From Rhodococcus sp. IITR03 (GTDB taxonomy: Bacteria > Actinomycetota > Actinomycetes > Mycobacteriales > Mycobacteriaceae), in assembly GCA_001017865.1 (NCBI GenBank), contig LATQ01000289.1, forward strand, positions 1 through 53,613: DNA of 53,613 nt. Direction: 5' to 3'. Position 1 is the stretch's first letter; every line of letters begins with the position of its first letter. Under the pieces are notes generated by a model that worked only from the letters and a program-made list of their open reading frames with translations, was not told the origin of the DNA and did not search any database. The position numbers were made by a program, and so were the translations under genes. Below are positions 27,681 to 37,150 of the stretch, piece after piece.

Positions 27681-29054
27681 ATGACTTTGGCTCGTGCGCT
27701 GATCGACTCGGCTCCAGTTGGCAAGCTTCAGATACGCATCCTCGTTGTATGCATACTGGCCAACATGACGGAGGGCTACGACGTGTTGTCGATGTCCATT
27801 GCGGTTGTGCCTCTTTCGGAGGCGTGGGGCCTGTCAGGCACTCAAACAGGACTTCTACTCGCGATCGGTCCAATCGGAATGGCCATTGGATCGATCGTTT
27901 TCGCACCTCTGTCGGACCGTGTCGGACGGCGTCCGCATTTAATCGGATCCATGCTTGTCATAGCAGTTTTCCTGGGGTTTTCGGCTGCAGCGAGTGACAT
28001 GACGCAGTTGTCTGTCTTCCGGCTGCTCGCGGGGATCGGGATGGGAAGCATGCTGCCTGTACTCACCATCACCGTCGGTGAGTTCGCCCCCACCCGTCGC
28101 CGGTCCGCAGCTATCTCGGTGCTGTCAACGGGGCTCGCCCTCGGCGGCGTAATCGGCGGAGCGGGGGCCGCAGCACTGATGTCCGCGACGAGCTGGCGAA
28201 GTGCCTTCCTTTTTGGTGCGGTCATTACCGCAGCTGCATGCATCCTCGTCATCGTGTCCATGCCCGAAACACCGGACTATCTCGCCGCTCGGAACACGGC
28301 ATCGGCGCAAGCCAAGCTTGAGTCCCTGCTCGTACGAATGGGAATTGATCCGTCCGACAGTGAACGAACGTTCAGCGTCGCAGATCGTATTGGTGCGCCC
28401 TCGTCGCCCGGGACACCAGCGGGAATCGCCATCCGATCTTGGAGGATGGTCGCTGTACTGTTTACATTCGCACTGGCGATCACCGCCTACTATTTCGGAA
28501 GCATGTGGTTGCCCAAGTTGCTTGTTCTGGCCGGCATGTCCACGAACCAGGGAATCAGTGGAGTCCTGCTGCTCACCCTTGGCTCGGCGGCAGCTGGACT
28601 GGTGGTGGCAGTTCTGTCGATTCGATTCTCACCGTTCGCCGTCACTGTGGCTTTCGGAATTGCATCGGCGGGGCTGTTGGGGGTGTTCGCCCTCGTGTCC
28701 GACGACCTTACGTGGGCGCTCATCGTCGCACCGCTACTCGGCCTGTGCCAATACGCGGCCGCGATCGGAGTCTATACGCTTATCCCGGTGTTGTTCTCGA
28801 CCGAAAACCGCTCATCTGCGATGGGACTGGGAGTTGGGATCGGACGTCTCGGCATGATCACTATGCCGATGGTGATCGGACTGCTCATCGATCGATCATG
28901 GCATCCGGAGTCGCTTTTTCTGCTGATGATCATCCCGACGGTGATGGCTGCGGCGTTGGTGTACTACCTCGGGCGAGATCACGACGCGATACGACCGGAA
29001 CCACACGGAACCCGTGGATCTGGCAAACCTGACACGGTCGACTTCGCAGTGTGA
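27681..29054 (+). CDS. MFS transporter, aromatic acid:H+ symporter (AAHS) type
   Basis: An intact 457-residue permease with about 12 predicted membrane segments. The first-helix motif MTEGYDVLSMSIAVVPLS is the AAHS-type D-Y/D region, and FAPLSDRVGRRPHLIG is the conserved loop 2-3. FAPTRRRSAAISVLSTG and the loop 8-9 segment are also present. AAHS members import aromatic or alicyclic carboxylates with protons. Its place directly after the monooxygenase/SDR genes suggests uptake of the growth substrate or an acid intermediate. It has its own upstream region of 200 bp. Confidence 0.88.
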   Translation: MTLARALIDSAPVGKLQIRILVVCILANMTEGYDVLSMSIAVVPLSEAWGLSGTQTGLLLAIGPIGMAIGSIVFAPLSDRVGRRPHLIGSMLVIAVFLGFSAAASDMTQLSVFRLLAGIGMGSMLPVLTITVGEFAPTRRRSAAISVLSTGLALGGVIGGAGAAALMSATSWRSAFLFGAVITAAACILVIVSMPETPDYLAARNTASAQAKLESLLVRMGIDPSDSERTFSVADRIGAPSSPGTPAGIAIRSWRMVAVLFTFALAITAYYFGSMWLPKLLVLAGMSTNQGISGVLLLTLGSAAAGLVVAVLSIRFSPFAVTVAFGIASAGLLGVFALVSDDLTWALIVAPLLGLCQYAAAIGVYTLIPVLFSTENRSSAMGLGVGIGRLGMITMPMVIGLLIDRSWHPESLFLLMIIPTVMAAALVYYLGRDHDAIRPEPHGTRGSGKPDTVDFAV

Positions 29055-29341
29055 TGGCCTGCGGAGCGCAGCTTCGGTTCGATATCTTGTATTCCAAAAA
29101 CTTTCGGCTGCCTCCGGGTCGACGCCTCGTCGGGTCAACACGGAGCAGCCGGCTCTCACTGTCCTGCAAATTTCGGGTATGCAGTGCCGCGCCTCGGTTG
29201 CGCGTGACGGAGCGCCATGGATGAGTCGCTGACGGTTTCGACAGGTGACGGAGCCCACATCAACGGTGCAGGCTTGGTGCAAACTATCCGCTAGTGACGG
29301 TGCCGGCTACATGTACCCGTCACGCCAGAAAGGATACGCGC

Positions 29342-30304
29342 ATGACTGAATTCAACACGCGTGCAGGGACGAATGACAGAGTGAAACGAGCTATTGCTGC
29401 GATCCGGCGCGGCAGCCCCGTTGTCATCGTCGACGAGGATGTTCGAGAAAGCGGGGGCTTTCTCGTCTTCGGGGCCGAACACGCCACGACCGCAATGCTG
29501 GCCTTCGTCATCCGGCATACCTCGGGGTTCGTATGTGTGGCATTACCTGCCCACGACTGCGATCGCCTGGACTTACCACCTATGCTTCATGGTAGGCACG
29601 GCGACGGATCCGACGCCGACTACCGGGTAACTGTCGATCTCGTAGGAGGAGGCACGGGCATCTCGCAGCCGACCGAGCACGCACGATTGCAGCTCTCGCT
29701 GCGCCGACTGCCGAACCCGGGGACTTCACTCGACCGGGACATGTGGTCCCCCTAGCTGCCCGAGATGGTGGTGTGCTGGTACACAGAGGGCACGCTGAGG
29801 CTGCGATTGATCTGGCTCGTCTTGCAAGGCTGTGCCCCGCCAGCGGTCTGTGTGAAATCGTCTCCACCGACAGGCCGGCGGAGATGGCGCGAGGGCAGAA
29901 CTGGAGAGATTCGCGGTCGAGCATGACCTCGAAATCGTAAGAATCGCTGATCTGGTGAGCTTTCGCAGGGTCACCGAGAGTCAAGTGCGGCGCCATGCGA
30001 TCGCAACCCTTCCCACCGTGTACGGGAAGTTTCATGCTGTGGGATATCGCAGTGTCCACGATGACACCGAATACGTGGCGATGGTGGTAGGGGACGTACG
30101 AGGGGCTGATGTCCCGTTTACGTGCACATGGAGTGTCTGATCGGTGACGCGTTTGGGTCACTCGCTTGTCAATGCAGGAGCTCGCTTGACCGAAGGCTGT
30201 CGGTGATGGAAGAGCAAGGCTGCGGAGTGGTCGTGTACGTACGCGCCACTGAGGAACTGTCTGTATGCGGCTGGTCTCCTCCCCTCGAGATTCGGAAAGA
30301 GTAG
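29342..30304 (+). CDS. Divergent RibBA-like protein (DHBP synthase domain plus truncated GTP cyclohydrolase II domain)
   Basis: Reads as RibB followed by the start of RibA, through four frames each separated by one lost base (near 29690, 29920, 30110). RibB-like parts: [75 protein letters not shown] and [14 protein letters not shown]. The acidic RENEGD motif needed for magnesium and catalysis reads RESGGF, and GHTEA reads GHAEA. The RibA part keeps [18 protein letters not shown] with the zinc cysteines but stops about 40 residues later, lacking the GTP-binding half. It is therefore probably a repurposed paralogue, placed next to a flavin reductase and flavin monooxygenases. Confidence 0.72.
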
Positions 30305-30490
30305 AGGCAGTGGTTTCCTCGATCATGGCTGATCTGAACGTGACGCCCCTGCGACCTGTTCACCCCACCAAGTCCGTGCTTTCCTCCGCGGCCCCGGTTG
30401 CGACCCCGCGGCCGGGGAGGCTGGCAGAAAAAACCAGCGCGTAGCAGCGCCGAGATCTCTGTTGAAAAAGTGGAAAGGTTATGCAACGCA

Positions 30491-30988
30491 ATGATCGAAA
30501 TTGATCCGTTTGACCACGATGCTGCCCGTTTGCGCCGCGCATTCGGATGCTTCCCTTCGGGCGTAACCGCCGCCTGCGCAATTGTCGACGGTCGGCCTGT
30601 CGGCATGGCAGCAAGTTCCTTCACCTCGGTTTCTGTCGCCCCGCCCTTGGTGTCGGTATGTGTGCAGGACACCTCTGAGACGTGGCCGAAGCTGCGGTCG
30701 GCGGCACGACTGGGCCTGAGCGTGCTGGCAGAGGGACACGACGATGCCTGCAAAAGCCTTTCCAACAAGAACGGCGACCGTTTCGCAGGTGTGAGTTGGG
30801 ATCAGTCACCGGACGGCAGCATCTTCGTGCACGGATCCAGCTTGTGGCTGGACTGTTCGCTTCATGCAGAGGTTCCCGCAGGTGACCATGCAATTGTTCT
30901 TCTCGCAGTGCGCGGCATTCACGCTGAACCCGACACCCCGCCGCTGGTCTTCCATGGCAGCCGGTTCCGTCGTCTGGCAGCAGTATGA
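30491..30988 (+). CDS. Flavin reductase (FMN-dependent, HpaC/DszD-like)
   Basis: An intact 165-residue flavin reductase-domain protein: RLRRAFGCFPSGVTAACAIV, PVGMAASSFTSVSVAPPLVS, NKNGDRFAGVSW, and the C-terminal HAIVLLAVRGIH and PPLVFHGSRFRRL. It supplies reduced FMN to two-component monooxygenases, most obviously the LimB-like enzyme at 23809. ATG 30491 is chosen because the domain begins directly; GAAAGG lies 11 bases upstream. Its stop overlaps the start of a decayed MoxR gene in an ATGA arrangement, so the ancestral operon had reductase and MoxR translationally coupled. Confidence 0.88.
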   Translation: MIEIDPFDHDAARLRRAFGCFPSGVTAACAIVDGRPVGMAASSFTSVSVAPPLVSVCVQDTSETWPKLRSAARLGLSVLAEGHDDACKSLSNKNGDRFAGVSWDQSPDGSIFVHGSSLWLDCSLHAEVPAGDHAIVLLAVRGIHAEPDTPPLVFHGSRFRRLAAV

Positions 30989-31700
30989 CACTTGAGAATT
31001 CACCACGAGGGCCCCACGAATCGGCCACGGTGCTGCCCCCCACTGCGAGGAGATCTCGGAAGCTGTTGTTGGCAGGAGGCGCGAGCTGAGTTTGGTTTTG
31101 GAGACTATCGCAGTTGGGCGCGACATTCTCATCGAAGACCCGACTGGGGCTTTGAAAATCAACGATGCTCCGTGCGATCACCGAGAACTGGGGTGTTCTC
31201 TTCTTGCTTGTGGAGGATGAATTCGAGCTGATACCAGCGCGTATGGTGCGCCACCACAACCCTTCGCGAGTGTTTCGTGAGGAACTCTCCGAGGACACCG
31301 TTGTCCCCGCCCGCTCGTGCAGACAAGGCGAACAAGCCGGTTCCTCTACATCGAAGAGCTCAACCGCGCACCGGAGGACACACCCAACGTACTTTGGGTG
31401 CCATGATTGAGCGCTCCGTCCATGTTCCCAGGGGCGGAAAGATTTTCGCGAAAAATATTTCTTCGGCTCGTCGCGTCGATGAACCCTCTCGACAATATCG
31501 GTACCGTCCGTATTCCGACTCGGTCTACGACGGATGGAATCGCTTGACAGTCGAGTGGCAGAGGCCGAGGTAGCGGCGCGGCATGATTGATCAGATCCAT
31601 CCTAACAGGCGCATGTCGCCCGCCGAACAGGATGCGGAAAGATGATTTTGATCCAGGACGGCGTCGCTTTGGCCTTCATCAATGACGTCACGAAAAAGGT
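30985..31700 (+). pseudogene. Decayed MoxR-family AAA ATPase copy
   Basis: A remnant of the same type of gene as the intact MoxR ATPase at 38958. Pieces that match in order are VVGRRRELSLVLETIAVGRDI (Walker A region degraded to EDPTGAL), LLVEDEFELIPARMVRHHNP, FLYIEELNRAPEDTPNVL (Walker B, almost identical) and ASMNPLDNIGTVRI. Between them there are several frame changes, an in-frame stop and missing residues, including the Walker A lysine. This is genuine decay, unlike the clean one-base breaks elsewhere. It starts at an ATG overlapping the flavin reductase stop. Traces such as LIQDGVALA reach about 31700. Confidence 0.8.
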
Positions 31701-31823
31701 TGGCACCGAACACTACTCACCGTATCTAGGCAGGATGAGAAGAAGCCGACGCTGGACGACTATCGCACCCTTGACGTGCAACGCTGAGGCAGTGAGCAGC
31801 ACTATGCAGTGACATAATAGATA

Positions 31824-31833
31824 TGATATAACA
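31824..31833. promoter_or_regulatory. TGATATAACA element, candidate operator
   Basis: In the AT-rich stretch GACATAATAGATATGATATA just upstream of the RbtT-type permease. It matches nine of ten positions of the palindromes at 43270 and 47897 (TGTTATAACA). It lies 46 bp before the start codon. It may be a variant operator or part of a -10 region. Confidence 0.3.
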
Positions 31834-31878
31834 CCGAGTGACGTCGCTCACATGACCCCGAATGAAAGGGAGGGCACA

Positions 31879-33175
31879 TGAGTGATCTCTCCGCCCGTGA
31901 CTCCTGCTCGACCGTCAGGGGATCACGCGCCCGTTAGCGTGGGGATTCGTCGCCCTCATACTCTTCATGGTGGGTGACGGGATCGAACTTGGCTTTCTCG
32001 CGCCATATCTTGAGTCGGTTGGCTTCGCCCCAACAAGTATCGCCGCGATGGTCACGGTCTACGGAGTGGTTGTGGCGGTTTCGTCCTGGGTTGCCAGCAC
32101 GCTTTGTGAAGCTTGGCGCGCGGCGCGTTATGGTTTTCGGCTTCACGATCTGGGTGATTTTCGAGGTTGCGTTCCTAGGATGGGGAGTCGCTACCCAGGA
32201 CTATCTGGTGATGACGATTGCATACGGGATTCGCGGGATCGGATATCCCTTCTTCGCTTTTGGATTCCTGGTTTGGGTTACGATGTCGACGCCAGAGCGT
32301 GTCCTTGGTCGAGCTGTCGGATGGTACTGGTTCGCCTACACTGCTGGTCTCGGCGTCGTCAGTTCCTATTTTGCTGGGCTGGTCATTCCTGTCGTCGGTG
32401 GACTCGTCACTCTATGGTTGTCCCTTGTCTTTGTCGGTGCCGGCGGACTCATCGTTGTGCTGTTGCTCAAAGACCCTAGTCGCCCGGATCAAGTGAAAGC
32501 TGGCGACACGTTGCGGTCGCTTGCTTTAGGTCTGACCATCGTCGCCGAGAAGCCTAAAGTAGGAATCGCAGGCGTGATCAAGCTGATCAACTCGCTCATC
32601 TTCTACTGTCTGCCGCTCTTCCTCGCGTCGCATCTCGTTAATGACGTCGGTTTCACATTGTCGGAGTGGCAGGCGATTTGGGGAACAATGTTGCTGGCGA
32701 CGTTGCCCGGTAATCTTGCCGCCGGTTACCTCGGCGACAAACTCGGTCTGCACAATGTCGTGGCCTGGTTCGGCGGCTTCCTCATGACGATCGCAGTATT
32801 GAGCTGGTACTACGTACCCGAGTGGTTCGGCGCGAATTTCGCGGCGCTGCTTGTAGTGTCGGTTATTAGCGGAATCGGACTGGGTGGGTACACGCCGATT
32901 GCAGCAATCGCGGTTCTCCTGGCGCCACGACGCAAAGGGGCGGCGGTCGCTGTTGTTAACCTCGGCAACGGTCTCAGTAATGCCGCTGGCCCCGCCCTCG
33001 TCGGACTGTTGCTCGTGCCTCTTGGAGTGGCGGGGGTCATCTGGTACTCGCAGTTATCTATGCAGTGAGCGTTCCCTTAACGTACCTGCTGCGAACCAAG
33101 CCTGCTGAGATAGAAAGCGCGAGAGACCGATACCGCATTGAAGCCGTTGATCATGTAGAGGTGCGAGGCGAATAG
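31879..33175 (+). CDS. MFS transporter, RbtT/DalT/CsbX type (frame broken)
   Basis: About 430 residues, 12-helix permease. After a strong GAAAGGGAGG site it begins MSDLSARDS. The true family start then appears in another frame as ITRPLAWGFVALILFMVGDG and LGFLAPYLESVGF, typical of the RbtT/DalT/CsbX polyol-permease group. Another break near 32115 leads to a long clean stretch (FGFTIWVIFEVAFLGWG to LLVPLGVAGVIW). A last one near 33045 gives the end AVIYAVSVPLTYLLRTKP and a polar tail to 33175. The other permease at 27681 is of a different subfamily, so two substrates or two uptake conditions are likely. Confidence 0.78.
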
Positions 33176-33272
33176 CCGGCGGCCTATCGGGAGAGTCTTC
33201 TCGCTAGGACAGGAAGCGTCACTTGTCGAAGGCGCGAGAAACACTCGGACGCAGAACCGGAAAGGGATTTAA

Positions 33273-33638
33273 GTGGCCAGCAGGAACGTAGTCGCCTCTC
33301 TTGAGGCGCGGGGCGCAGCTTTTCTCGCTGCGGACACGGACGCACTCGATGCTTTGCTCCACGCCGATCTCGCATACGCGCATTCGAATGGCGTGGTGGA
33401 CTCGAAGTCCGAGCTCATCCAGAAGATCGGTAGCCGAGAAGTGAAGTATGTCGAGGTCGAGGTCGAACCTGAGTTAGTCCATGAAGGCGCGGACCACGCG
33501 GTGATCCGCGTCCGAATGCGCGCTCGCGTGTTAGTAGGTGGAAGCGAAGTCGAACTCGACACTCAAACTCTCGAAGTTTATCTCTCGGCCGACAGCGGCT
33601 GGCAACTCGTTGCCCTTCAGTCGACCCGGCGATCTTAA
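33273..33638 (+). CDS. SnoaL/DUF4440-type NTF2-fold protein
   Basis: An intact 121-residue protein with a GTG start and a GGAAAGG ribosome site. Sequence blocks: SLEARGAAFLAADTDALDAL, LLHADLAYAHSNGVVDSKSE, VEVEVEPELVHEGADHAVIR and DSGWQLVALQSTRR. This is the DUF4440/SnoaL-like pattern. Such proteins include small isomerases and epoxide hydrolase relatives, and many lack assigned activity. The gene starts a plus-strand cluster with an SDR and epoxide-hydrolase-type proteins. Confidence 0.75.
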   Translation: MASRNVVASLEARGAAFLAADTDALDALLHADLAYAHSNGVVDSKSELIQKIGSREVKYVEVEVEPELVHEGADHAVIRVRMRARVLVGGSEVELDTQTLEVYLSADSGWQLVALQSTRRS

Positions 33639-33797
33639 TAAGTGCTGCATTTTCCGCAAGAGTCGTAATGAATACGAACGCTCACAGCATGTGACATCAA
33701 GGTCGATCTCTTCCTTTCTATACCGCCGCCAATAATTCACATTTCCCGAGCGGAACTTCATCATCCATCGATGCTCAACAAGATACGGAGTGAGAAA

Positions 33798-34624
33798 ATG
33801 CACGATCTGAACGGAAAAGTAGCGGTCGTTACTGGTGCGGCACGCGGACAGGGTGCAGCGAGCGCCAAAGCGCTGGCGGAAGCAGGTGCCGCTGTTGTAC
33901 TGGGTGACCGCGACGGCCATGGCGCTGAGCAGCGAGCGGCCGAAATCAATAGTGCGGGTGGACGCGCGATCGGCATGAAGGCCGATGTCCGGTCTGAGGC
34001 GGACGTTCAGGCGCAGATTCAGCGCGCCGTCGACGAGTATGGGCGACTTGACATCTTGCACAGCAATGCCGCCGACCTGGAGATTCTCGGAGAGGATCAG
34101 GGCATCACGGATTTTACCGTGGAGCTGTGGCGAGAGCAGTTCGATACGATCGCGCTGGGAGCGATGTTGTATTGCAAGCACGCCATCCCGGCCATGATCG
34201 AGAGCGGCGGCGGTGGCAGCATCGTCTGCACTTCGTCGGTCTCAGCCGAGATGGGCGAGCTCAATCTGACGGTGTACGCCGCCGCGAAAGCTCGATCAAT
34301 CAGGTGATCCGCTCGGTGTCGGCGCAGTGGGGCAAGGACGGCATTCGGGCGAACGCCGTCGCACCCGGCCTGGTCCTGAGCATCCCTGGCCAGTCGATCG
34401 GTGAGGAGATGATCGAAAAGTACATTGAGCAGTGCGACACTACGTACGTCGGTCAGCCAGAGGACATCGCAAAGGTGGTAGCTTTCCTGGCCTCGGACGA
34501 TTCTCGCTATATCACTGGCCAAGTCGTTCGAGTCGACGGTGGTTTTACCCAGCATTCGCCCCTTGTGGCAGGGTCTCGCGCCACCGGCATGATGGCCGGC
34601 AAGACCTTTGTTCGGAATGGTTGA
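33798..34624 (+). CDS. Classical SDR oxidoreductase (copy 4, not mycofactocin type)
   Basis: Short-chain dehydrogenase with [19 protein letters not shown], a nucleotide-specificity aspartate in VVLGDRDG, HSNAADLEILG, the catalytic serine in VCTSSVSAE and YAAAKA. A one-base break near 34290 moves the C-terminal part (QVIRSVSAQWGKDGIRANAV, FLASDDSRYITGQVVRVDGG) to another frame. It lacks the inserted segment and ENPTR motif of the mycofactocin-type SDRs here. ATG 33798 follows GGAG. Its stop and the next start share bases (TGATG), so it is coupled to the alpha/beta hydrolase. Role: NAD(P)-dependent oxidation of a diol or hydroxy intermediate. Confidence 0.85.
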
Positions 34625-35582
34625 TGGGCCTCCAGTCTGCGGGGGCCACCGCGGTGTCGGATCTCGATCCGAACGCGTTCACGGTGCGCCGACTTCTCGT
34701 TCGAGATGACGTGACCCTCGCTTATGTGCGAGAGGGCAGCGGCGTGCCACTCGTCCTCCTGCATGGATGGCCGGAAACCATGCGAATCTGGTGGCGCAAC
34801 ATTGCGCCGCTGGCCGCTGCTGGCTTCGACGTGATCGTGCCGGACCTACGCGGATTCGGCGGGTCGAGCGGAGGAGATGGGTTCTACGATCTGGTCACTC
34901 ATTCGCGGGACATCGAGGCGCTGCTCACCGAGCTGGGCGTTGACGGGTGCATCGTCGCCGCCGGAGATTGGGGTGGAGGCGTTGCTCAAGATCTCGCGAG
35001 CCGGCGACCGGACCTGATCGAGCGGTTAGTGCTGTTCAACACCTTGCTTCCGCCTTTACATGAAGAGTGGGAACGCGCCGGAGTACCGGGGGAGCAGCTG
35101 TCGGAAGTAAGCCAGGTGTCACCTCACATGGAGCACACTGCTACCACGCCGATGAGCTTGCAGCCGAACTTGCCAACGAGAAGCAGCGGCTCGCCTACGT
35201 GGCGAACTTCTACCTGGAAGGCAAGCTCGGGTACCGGGGAAGTTTCACAGCTAATACTGCTGCTTTTATGGCTGCGCCGTTTGGCCCGCCCGGCGTCTTC
35301 CGCACCTCGCTGGCCATTTACGAAGGTGCAGCCCAGGAATCGAAAGCAGTGGCGGCTCCGCAGATTGGTCGAATAGGGCTACCGACCTTGATCCTCTTTG
35401 GAGAGGCGGACCAGGCAGTGGGCAACCACTGGACAACCCGGATGGCCCTAGCCTGTGACGACGCCGTGGGTCCATACCGGATCGAACATGCCGGTCACTT
35501 TCTCCAGTGGGAACAGGCTGACATCTTCAACCGTGCGGTCAAATCGTTCTGCGGGGACCTCTTAGCAGAACGTGCTCATTAA
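34624..35582 (+). CDS. Alpha/beta hydrolase, epoxide hydrolase/haloalkane dehalogenase type (frame broken)
   Basis: About 319 residues after correcting a one-base loss near 35120. The oxyanion motif VLLHGWPETMRIWWRN and nucleophile AAGDWGGGVAQDL (aspartate nucleophile instead of serine) point to the epoxide hydrolase/dehalogenase branch. The charge-relay acid is in LFGEADQAVG and the histidine in IEHAGHFLQWEQ. The lid region carries LAYVANFYLEGKLGYRGSF. Translation is coupled to the preceding SDR. Together with the SDR it could convert an epoxide to a diol and then to a ketol. Confidence 0.83.
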
Positions 35583-35601
35583 GGACTGAAAGGAAACACC
35601 G

Positions 35602-36576
35602 ATGTCCGATCAGATACTGACGAATCATGGAATGGCGTTCGGGCAGGTTGCTTTGTCCGTCAAGGACTTTCGGCGAACCCTTAACTTCTATTGCGATCTA
35701 CTCGGTTTTGCCCGTGCGGGCTGGACGGATCAGTTCGAGGGCGAGATGATTGCCCAAGGTCTGGGACTTCCTGTGGCGACGGCAAACATCGACGTCGGCT
35801 GGATCGTCGATCGCCAGGACTTCTTCAATATCGAGGTCATCCAGTTTCTCGACCCTCCCATGCGGCCGCGTTCGGCCGAGTGGCGCGCGAGCGACATCGG
35901 CTACTCGTTGATCTTCATTCACGTCGCAGACTTCGACGGCACTGTCGCCAGGCTTTCCGGGGCAGGGATCGACGTTCCGGTGCGAGGGCCGAAAGAAGAC
36001 CGTCGAGCAACTATTACTGACCCCGACGGGATTCTGCTGGAGCTGTGGGAGCGAGACGTGCGGGTCGAAGGCGCCCCTGCGCAACCTCGCCCTGATATCA
36101 ATGCAGCGGTCCGCGGAGTTCGTGCGTCCGTCCCTGACCTAGCCCGCTCACGGTCCTTCTTTGTCGACGTCCTCGGTTTGCGGGAGAGCGATGTCACCCT
36201 GCATGACTCTGACGACGAGGCGTCGTGGGGTTTGCCCGGTGCGCAGCACGATCTCGTAACGCTCCAGGGTGGTGATCATTTTGTAGAACTCGTGCACTAC
36301 ATCAATCCGACACCCACTCCGTGGGACGCGGCCCACTCGTTGGCAGACCAAGGGATCCTCAACATCGCGCTCGGTTCGCGCGAGCGCGGTCCATTCGAGG
36401 CCACACGCGCCGCGGTCGAGGCTACCGCCGGGGCTCGCTTGCAGCACGAACTGCCGATTTCCGAGGTGGCCGCGGTCAATTACGTGAATGACCCCGACGG
36501 CTTCAGTGTCGAATTGATCTACATGGAGCAGTCCGTCGACAAGGATTTCGGCCTCCTTCCGCTCGAATCCGTCTGA
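35602..36576 (+). CDS. Two-domain VOC-superfamily protein (extradiol-dioxygenase-like fold)
   Basis: An intact 324-residue protein with two tandem VOC modules, the overall layout of extradiol dioxygenases. Domain 1: FGQVALSVKDFRRTLNFYCD, IGYSLIFIHVADFDG, DPDGILLELWE. Domain 2: GVRASVPDLARSRSFFVDVL, QGILNIALGSRE, DPDGFSVELIYME. The metal positions normally filled by two histidines and a glutamate in one domain are not complete in either, because the histidines are replaced. It is therefore unlikely to be a standard extradiol dioxygenase and may be an isomerase, lyase or binding protein. A GAAAGGA site precedes the ATG. Confidence 0.78.
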   Translation: MSDQILTNHGMAFGQVALSVKDFRRTLNFYCDLLGFARAGWTDQFEGEMIAQGLGLPVATANIDVGWIVDRQDFFNIEVIQFLDPPMRPRSAEWRASDIGYSLIFIHVADFDGTVARLSGAGIDVPVRGPKEDRRATITDPDGILLELWERDVRVEGAPAQPRPDINAAVRGVRASVPDLARSRSFFVDVLGLRESDVTLHDSDDEASWGLPGAQHDLVTLQGGDHFVELVHYINPTPTPWDAAHSLADQGILNIALGSRERGPFEATRAAVEATAGARLQHELPISEVAAVNYVNDPDGFSVELIYMEQSVDKDFGLLPLESV

Positions 36577-36591
36577 AAGTAGTAACCGCTG

Positions 36592-37131
36592 ATGGCACTA
36601 CTCACCCCTGATCAGCTCAACGGCCGGACCATCGTGCAGGTGGCGTTCGTCGTCCCCGACGTCGAGCGCGCCGCAGCCTACTGGGCGACGACGTTTGGCG
36701 CCGGACCGTTCTTTCTGTACGACAAGGTCCCTCTTCTCGACGTCCGCGACGGTACTGGTGACCCAGCCGTCCTCGAACAAGCTGCGGCGTTCGGACAGTG
36801 GGGACACGTGATGGTGGAGCTCGTGCAACCCCATCGGGCCAACCCGGGTTTACTGACCGAGACCATGACGCGGCCGGGACCCAACCACATCGCATATTTC
36901 GCCACCGACACTGCCGCGGAGGTCGAGCGACTCGAGGCAAGTGGAGCCCCTGTCATCGCGAGCCTCGATTTCGGCGGGGTACGTGCCCACTTCCACGATG
37001 CCCGAGCTACGGCAGGGTTCGTCATCGAGCATTACCCGTGCGTCGGTGCGGTGAAGGCAACGTACGAGGCCGTCGCTCAGGCCGCGGAGGGCTGGGATGG
37101 CACCGATCCGATTCGCGGACCACTGAGTTGA
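36592..37131 (+). CDS. VOC-family protein, glyoxalase_4/methylmalonyl-CoA epimerase-like
   Basis: An intact 179-residue single-domain protein starting 15 bases after the previous stop. TIVQVAFVVPDVERAAAYWA places glutamine at the first metal position, GPNHIAYFATD a histidine, and VIEHYP a glutamate, giving a plausible Q/H/E metal set as in epimerase-like members. Two adjacent VOC genes may act together. The substrate is unknown. An epimerase or isomerase step on a hydroxy or oxo intermediate is reasonable. Confidence 0.75.
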   Translation: MALLTPDQLNGRTIVQVAFVVPDVERAAAYWATTFGAGPFFLYDKVPLLDVRDGTGDPAVLEQAAAFGQWGHVMVELVQPHRANPGLLTETMTRPGPNHIAYFATDTAAEVERLEASGAPVIASLDFGGVRAHFHDARATAGFVIEHYPCVGAVKATYEAVAQAAEGWDGTDPIRGPLS

Positions 37132-37150
37132 CATCGAGAAGGAGAGATCA

